Assembly (NCBI RefSeq): GCF_004123805.1
Contig: NZ_RWJX01000001.1
Span: 1 to 64,000, forward strand
Source of the DNA: Cellulomonas endophytica
GTDB lineage: Bacteria; Actinomycetota; Actinomycetes; Actinomycetales; Cellulomonadaceae
Direction: 5' to 3'
DNA: 64,000 nt
Every line of letters starts with the position of its first letter. Positions within the stretch are counted from its first letter, which is position 1. The translations under genes and the position numbers were made by a program. Shown in pieces: positions 60,200-64,000 of this stretch. The notes under the pieces are model-generated. The model did no database searches, was not told where the DNA came from, and saw only the letters and a list, made by a program, of their open reading frames with translations.

Positions 60200-61081
60200 T
60201 CAGCCCTTGTGCAGCACGTCCTTGATCGTGCTCGTCACCTTCTCCACGGCGTTCGGCACCGGCGAGGTGCCGTACAGGCGCGGGTCGGGGACGGTGGGCG
60301 GCGGCATGGGCACACCGGCCGGCGGCTCGGCGACGTACGTGAACTCGCCCTTGCCGTCCGGGGTGGGGCCGGACGCCCACGAGCCCTCGCCCGCCTGGGC
60401 GCCGTCGGAGAAGTTGATGTACTGGTAGGACACGTCGCGGTCCTCCTGCGCCAGGGGGAAGTTGCTCGGCACGGGCAGCAGCTCGTGGCCCTCCTCCTGC
60501 AGCTCGCGCGCCGCGGCCATCCACTGGTTCTGGTGCATGGTGTCGCGCGCGAGGAGGAACCCCAGCAGGTCCTTCACGCCGTGGTCGTCGGTCATGTGGT
60601 AGAGCCGGGCGACCTGGAGGCGGCCCTGCATCTCCGCGTTGGCGTTGGCCGTGAAGTCGGCCAGGAGGTTGCCGCTGGCGGTGATGTAGCTGCCCTGCCA
60701 GGGGTTGCCGTTGCTGTCCACGGGGCGCGCGCCGGCGCCCGCGACGATCGCGTGCTGCACGTCGGTGCCGCCGATGACCGCCGCGACGGTCGGGTCCTTC
60801 TGGATCGCGTCCTCCGTGAGCCCGACGGGCGCCTTCTCGAGCAGCTGGGCGATCATCGTCGCGAGGATCTCCACGTGCCCGAACTCCTCGGCACCGATGC
60901 CGTAGAGCAGGTCGCGGTACTTGCCCGGGATGTGGATGTTCCAGGCCTGGAACCCGTACTGCATGGCGACGGAGATCTCGCCGTACTGCCCGCCCAGGAC
61001 CTCCTGGAGCTTGCGCGCGTAGACCGCGTCGGGCTTGTCGGGCTTGGCCTGGTGCTGGAGCTCCTGGCGGTGGAAGAACAT
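60200..61081 (-). CDS. Manganese catalase
   Basis: This 293-residue protein has the dinuclear manganese ligands of the family at the expected spacing: Glu35 in GQYGEIS, Glu66 and His69 in AEEFGHVE, Glu150 in NAEMQGR and His183 in RDTMHQNQW. It disproportionates hydrogen peroxide without haem. The C-terminal 60 residues are Pro-rich with VEKVTSTIKDVLHKG at the end. The ATG start at 61081 follows GGAGAGG. It is a single-gene unit with a long upstream region. Confidence 0.92.
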   Translation of the reverse strand: MFFHRQELQHQAKPDKPDAVYARKLQEVLGGQYGEISVAMQYGFQAWNIHIPGKYRDLLYGIGAEEFGHVEILATMIAQLLEKAPVGLTEDAIQKDPTVAAVIGGTDVQHAIVAGAGARPVDSNGNPWQGSYITASGNLLADFTANANAEMQGRLQVARLYHMTDDHGVKDLLGFLLARDTMHQNQWMAAARELQEEGHELLPVPSNFPLAQEDRDVSYQYINFSDGAQAGEGSWASGPTPDGKGEFTYVAEPPAGVPMPPPTVPDPRLYGTSPVPNAVEKVTSTIKDVLHKG

Positions 61082-61453
61082 GGCTCTCCTCTCCGGCGCG
61101 TCCGTCGGGCGCGTCGGTCAGCGGTGCGCAGGGGACGACGACCGGCCCGTGCGCGGCGGGTGCCGGCGGTCGACCGCGGCGGGACGGGCCCGTCCGGGTC
61201 GGGGGCACCCCGGCGCCGTCCGGCGGGCGGGTCGCGTCCGGCCGCAGGGCCGGAGGCACGGCCGCCCGTCCCGAGCGACGGGGGTGCGGTGCGTCGGGCG
61301 GCTCGCGCCCGGTTCGGGCCCGCCGGTCCCCGCTCGCTCGACGCCCGGCCGGGCTGACGTCTCGACGTTAGGTCGCCCTCACCGGCCCCGCCACCGGGAC
61401 GCCGGCCCGGGGAGCGCGCTCCCACCCGGGCCCGCCGCGCGCCGCGCGGGCGC
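61082..61453. other. Long intergenic region upstream of manganese catalase
   Basis: These 372 bases hold no gene I can support. The catalase promoter should lie here. Around 61350-61375 there is a GACGTCTCGACGTTA segment with overlapping dyads, the only clearly structured and less GC-rich stretch. The DUF2231 gene ends at 61454 and reads into this region. Confidence 0.45.
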
Positions 61454-61999
61454 CTACCGCGACTGCTGCGGCCGCGCCCCCGTGGCGTACGCCATGTGGC
61501 CGCCGAGGTACGCCCCGCCGCCCGCCAGCCCCATGCCCGCGAGGCTGAGCGCCTTGCCCGTCCGCCGGTGGCCGCGCCGGCGCGCCCACCAGGAGGCGGT
61601 GAGGGCGACGAGCCCGACGCCGTTGAGAGTCGCGTGGACGGTGCCGACCCGGCGGAGGGCCAGGTCCCCCGCCGACCAGTCGGCCAGGCCCGTGATCATC
61701 GTCGGCACGGCCGCCGGCACCCCGAGGCCGAGGAGGCGGTCGGCCGCCGCCTCGGACCCCGGCCCCCCGGCGAGGTCGAGGACGAGGCTCGAGGACCACA
61801 GGCCGACGGGCGCGTCGGAGAGCACCGGGTGCAACGGGTGTCCCAGGGCGGCGCCGCGCAGCGTGCGCCACCGTCGGCGCCCTCCGACGAACGGCTGAGC
61901 CACGCGCTCGAGCACCGCGACCGCCGGGTCGAGGGCAGGCAGGTGCTCAAGGCCTTCGGTGAGGCGGCGGGCGGTCGAGCTGGCGTAGACGGAGCGCAC
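61454..61999 (-). CDS. DUF2231 family membrane protein
   Basis: This 181-residue protein starts at GTG 61999, six bases after a GGGGGG run. ALGHPLHPVLSDAPVGLWSS contains the HPLHP signature of DUF2231. Four hydrophobic helices follow, ending LGGHMAYATGARPQQ. Related proteins occur near redox and haem genes, but their function is unknown. Confidence 0.8.
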   Translation of the reverse strand: MRSVYASSTARRLTEGLEHLPALDPAVAVLERVAQPFVGGRRRWRTLRGAALGHPLHPVLSDAPVGLWSSSLVLDLAGGPGSEAAADRLLGLGVPAAVPTMITGLADWSAGDLALRRVGTVHATLNGVGLVALTASWWARRRGHRRTGKALSLAGMGLAGGGAYLGGHMAYATGARPQQSR

Positions 62000-62169
62000 G
62001 GTGGTCCCCCTGGGGTCGCGCCGGCGCCACTCGGCTCGACGCCCGGCCCCGTGCAGGATCGCAGCCCGGCACCACCCCGGCGACCGCAGCCGCGGGTGGG
62101 CCGGGCGCGCACCCGGGGCCGTCGACCCCGCGACCGCTGGCGGGGACACGCCGCCCGGCCGGGGTGCCG

Positions 62170-62820
62170 TCAGCCCGTCGCGCGCCGGTCCAGCCCGTCG
62201 CCGGCCGTCGCGTCGCCGGCGGCGTCCGCCGCCGCCAGGGCCTCGCGGACGGCGTCCGGCCCGCCGGCGACGACGAGGGAGCGGAGCACGCCCGCCGCGA
62301 GCGCCAGGTCCTGCCCCTCGGACTGCGCCCACGCCCGCAGCGCCGCCTCCGCCGCGTCCACGGGCAGGCCGGTCGCGGCGGCCACGACCCCCACGGCCTG
62401 GTCGACCGCCGCCGTCCCCGCGACCTCGTGCTCGATCGCCCGTCCTGCCGCGACCGACGCCACCCGCCGGGCGTGGTCGGTGAGGTCCACCAGGACGCCG
62501 ACGAGCACCTCGTCGTCCTCCCCCTCGCGGTCGACGAGCAGCGCGACCACGCGGTCGCGGGCCCGCGCGTCCCGCAGGGTGTGCACCGACACGAAGGTCT
62601 CCAGCGGTGCGTCGAACGCGAGCAGCGTGGCCAGGCGCGAGCGGACGGCCGGCGCCGTGTGGTGCAGCAGCAGCTCCGTGGTCGGGACCACCTCGCCGGG
62701 GGCGAAGCCGTGCACGGCGAACATCCCGTCGGACCAGGTCCACCGGTCGTCGCGGCGCTGCAGCCGGAAGGTGCCCGCCCGGAGGGTGGGGACGGACGTC
62801 GTCGCAGGGTGGTCGAGCAC
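62170..62820 (-). CDS. PAS domain protein with ANTAR-like C-terminus
   Basis: In this 216-residue protein a PAS domain (about 15-115) has the PAS_3 look (RDDRWTWSDGMFAVHGFAPG, FVSVHTLRDARARDR). The C-terminal helices (AAVDQAVGVVAAATGLPVDA, ALRAWAQSEGQ) resemble ANTAR but lack several usual residues. It starts at GTG 62820 behind GGGAG. It may be an RNA-binding or degenerate regulator. Confidence 0.72.
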   Translation of the reverse strand: MLDHPATTSVPTLRAGTFRLQRRDDRWTWSDGMFAVHGFAPGEVVPTTELLLHHTAPAVRSRLATLLAFDAPLETFVSVHTLRDARARDRVVALLVDREGEDDEVLVGVLVDLTDHARRVASVAAGRAIEHEVAGTAAVDQAVGVVAAATGLPVDAAEAALRAWAQSEGQDLALAAGVLRSLVVAGGPDAVREALAAADAAGDATAGDGLDRRATG

Positions 62821-63058
62821 GCGCGGCTCCCGGGTAGGCGGACGGGCGGAGCCGCGTCCTGACTCGACCGGGGAGGTTACCGCACCGGCGACGCGCCGTC
62901 GCGACCAGGCACGGGACGCTCGCGCCGCGCCCCCGCGGTCCTGCGCGCGGTCGGGCGCGGGTCGGGCGCGGGTCGGGCGCGGCCGGGCGGGCCCGCGCCC
63001 GATCCCCTACGGTGGTCGCGGGTCAAGCAGCGGCTCGAGGGATCGTGAAAGGCCCCCA

Positions 63059-63754
63059 TTGACCGCGCAGCCCCTCCCGTCGTCGCCGACGTCGGCCCCC
63101 GTGCCGCACCCCGCGCCGTCCGAGGTCCCGGCCCCCACGCCGACGCCCGTCCCTGCCCCGCCGGCCGCCGGTGTGCCGGCGCCGGCCCCCTCGCCCGTCC
63201 CCGCGCCGGCCTCCCCGCCACCCGCCCCGGGCGACCACTGGCTGCAGCCCCTCGACGGTGCCGGCGGCGACCCCGCGACGGTCCACGCCGCGGCCGTGGC
63301 GCTCGCCGACCCCGACGAGCGGGAGGCGCTGCGGCGGTCGCTGCGCCGCAGCACCCGGGACGACGACGCGGTCGCGCACGTCGTGCGGTCGGCGGGCGCG
63401 GGCGGCCCGGACGCCACGGCCGGCTCGGGCGGCACGGGCGCGGACGGCGTCCACCTCCTCGTCGACCTGCCGGGCCGGTCCTGGCTCGTCGACCTCACGG
63501 GGGCGTACCAGGGGCTCGTCGCGCGCGAGGTCGAGGAGGCCGTGCGCGCGGCGGCGCTGCACCGCACGGACATCGAGCACGCGAAGGGGGTCGTCATGGC
63601 CGAGCTCGGCCTCGACGAGGGCGCCGCCTTCGCGCTCCTGCGCCGTATGTCCAACGAGAGCAACGTGAAGCTGCGCGACCTCGCCGTGCGCATCGCGGCG
63701 GCGGGCACGGCCGCACCGGGCCTGGAGCGGCTGCGGCGGACGGACGCGACCTAG
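63059..63754 (+). CDS. ANTAR-domain regulator with Pro-rich N-terminus
   Basis: This 231-residue protein starts at TTG 63059, about six bases after AAAGG; the GTG at 63045 reads into a stop. The first 60 residues are Pro/Ala/Ser-rich, then a small unknown domain, then ANTAR at about 160-215 (DIEHAKGVVMAELGLDEGAA, RRMSNESNVKLRDLAVRI). It would bind RNA hairpins; no classic receiver or GAF domain is present. Confidence 0.82.
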   Translation: MTAQPLPSSPTSAPVPHPAPSEVPAPTPTPVPAPPAAGVPAPAPSPVPAPASPPPAPGDHWLQPLDGAGGDPATVHAAAVALADPDEREALRRSLRRSTRDDDAVAHVVRSAGAGGPDATAGSGGTGADGVHLLVDLPGRSWLVDLTGAYQGLVAREVEEAVRAAALHRTDIEHAKGVVMAELGLDEGAAFALLRRMSNESNVKLRDLAVRIAAAGTAAPGLERLRRTDAT

Positions 63755-63860
63755 GTCCCGGGGGCGGGGCGGCCGGCGGGCCGATCCTGGTGGTGGCACC
63801 GGGACCGGTGCCCGGGTCGGGCGGGAGCCGCGGCCCCGATCCCCCACAGGAGGCACCACC

Positions 63861-64000
63861 GTGAACGCCACCCCCACAGCCCGCCGTCCCCTCGTGCGCG
63901 TCGTCGCCGTCCTGGCGATGGTCGCCGGCCTCGTCCTCGTCGTCGGCGGGGCCGTCACCTGGGGCATGGTCTCGACGAAGCTCGCCGCGGAGAACATCAC
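63861..64000 (+). CDS. Membrane or secreted protein, partial at right edge
   Basis: The GTG at 63861 follows a strong AGGAGG. The visible 46 residues begin VNATPTARRPLVRVVAVLAM and form one hydrophobic segment followed by GAVTWGMVSTKLAAENI. Similar actinobacterial proteins are often labelled aromatic ring-opening dioxygenase LigA, a name the sequence does not support. The rest lies outside the window. Confidence 0.65.
   Translation, partial: MNATPTARRPLVRVVAVLAMVAGLVLVVGGAVTWGMVSTKLAAENI

Noticed and set aside
61082-61425. A leftward open frame upstream of the manganese catalase
   Set aside because: It is Arg/Gly/Pro-rich, lacks a ribosome-binding site and continues as a shadow frame of the catalase gene.
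63861-64000. Aromatic ring-opening dioxygenase LigA label
   Set aside because: The visible part is a hydrophobic segment only; this name is a common misannotation for Ala/Val-rich membrane proteins.

Overview
The window is one continuous piece of chromosome from a very GC-rich actinobacterium. Signs of this are the extreme third-position G/C, frequent GTG and TTG starts, many 1-4 base start/stop overlaps, DUF222-HNH, ANTAR and SpoIIE-phosphatase genes, and Tat/lipobox-type export signals. The gene set would fit a Kineosporiales- or Geodermatophilales-like soil or surface actinobacterium, but that placement is inference. I saw no rRNA, tRNA, CRISPR, transposase or phage genes, so this looks like ordinary chromosome with accessory carbohydrate and signalling islands.

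Layout. 1-7.8 kb: a cellulose-synthase-like glycosyltransferase running off the left edge, an orphan sugar-binding lipoprotein, a flotillin-like protein, a small secreted protein and three unknown proteins. 8.1-11.2 kb: a leftward overlapping chain of RsbQ-like alpha/beta hydrolase, PAS-GAF-SpoIIE phosphatase (RsbP-like) and family-5 uracil-DNA glycosylase. 11.3-20 kb: a leftward sugar-utilisation operon (GH127 beta-L-arabinofuranosidase, LplA-type binding lipoprotein, two permeases, YesL-like protein, GH31 glycosidase) with a recognisable promoter and a palindrome over the TTG start of its first gene. 20.4-31.3 kb: a DUF222-HNH protein, two overlapping LacI regulators, a kinase-like phosphotransferase, an aldo/keto reductase, a DUF885 protein, two small proteins, a ketopantoate-reductase-like protein and a third LacI regulator.

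31.3-45.4 kb is a surface-polysaccharide island. It holds a cassette of hexapeptide acyltransferase, FkbH-like protein, acyl carrier protein and metallophosphoesterase; a glucose-1-phosphate cytidylyltransferase; a rightward operon of epimerase/dehydratase, 3,5-epimerase and SAF-domain dehydrogenase; a glycosyltransferase coupled to an FMN hydroxy-acid dehydrogenase; and two secreted DUF4038 glycoside hydrolases. Three leftward promoters in this island share the same spaced element and are flanked by GGGTGA/TCACCC repeats, which suggests joint control.

45.4-64 kb: a LOV (blue-light) SpoIIE phosphatase, a sortase-anchored 5'-nucleotidase, a 36-residue membrane peptide, a third SpoIIE phosphatase overlapping an SMP-30 lactonase gene, a family 9 glycosyltransferase with a membrane protein, a histidine phosphatase overlapping NAD(P)H-hydrate dehydratase, a manganese catalase, a DUF2231 protein and three PAS/GAF/ANTAR regulators. 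Overall the window joins plant-type glycan use, cell-surface polysaccharide synthesis and stress or light sensing through partner-switching phosphatases. None of the three SpoIIE phosphatases has an anti-sigma kinase or STAS partner gene in view.
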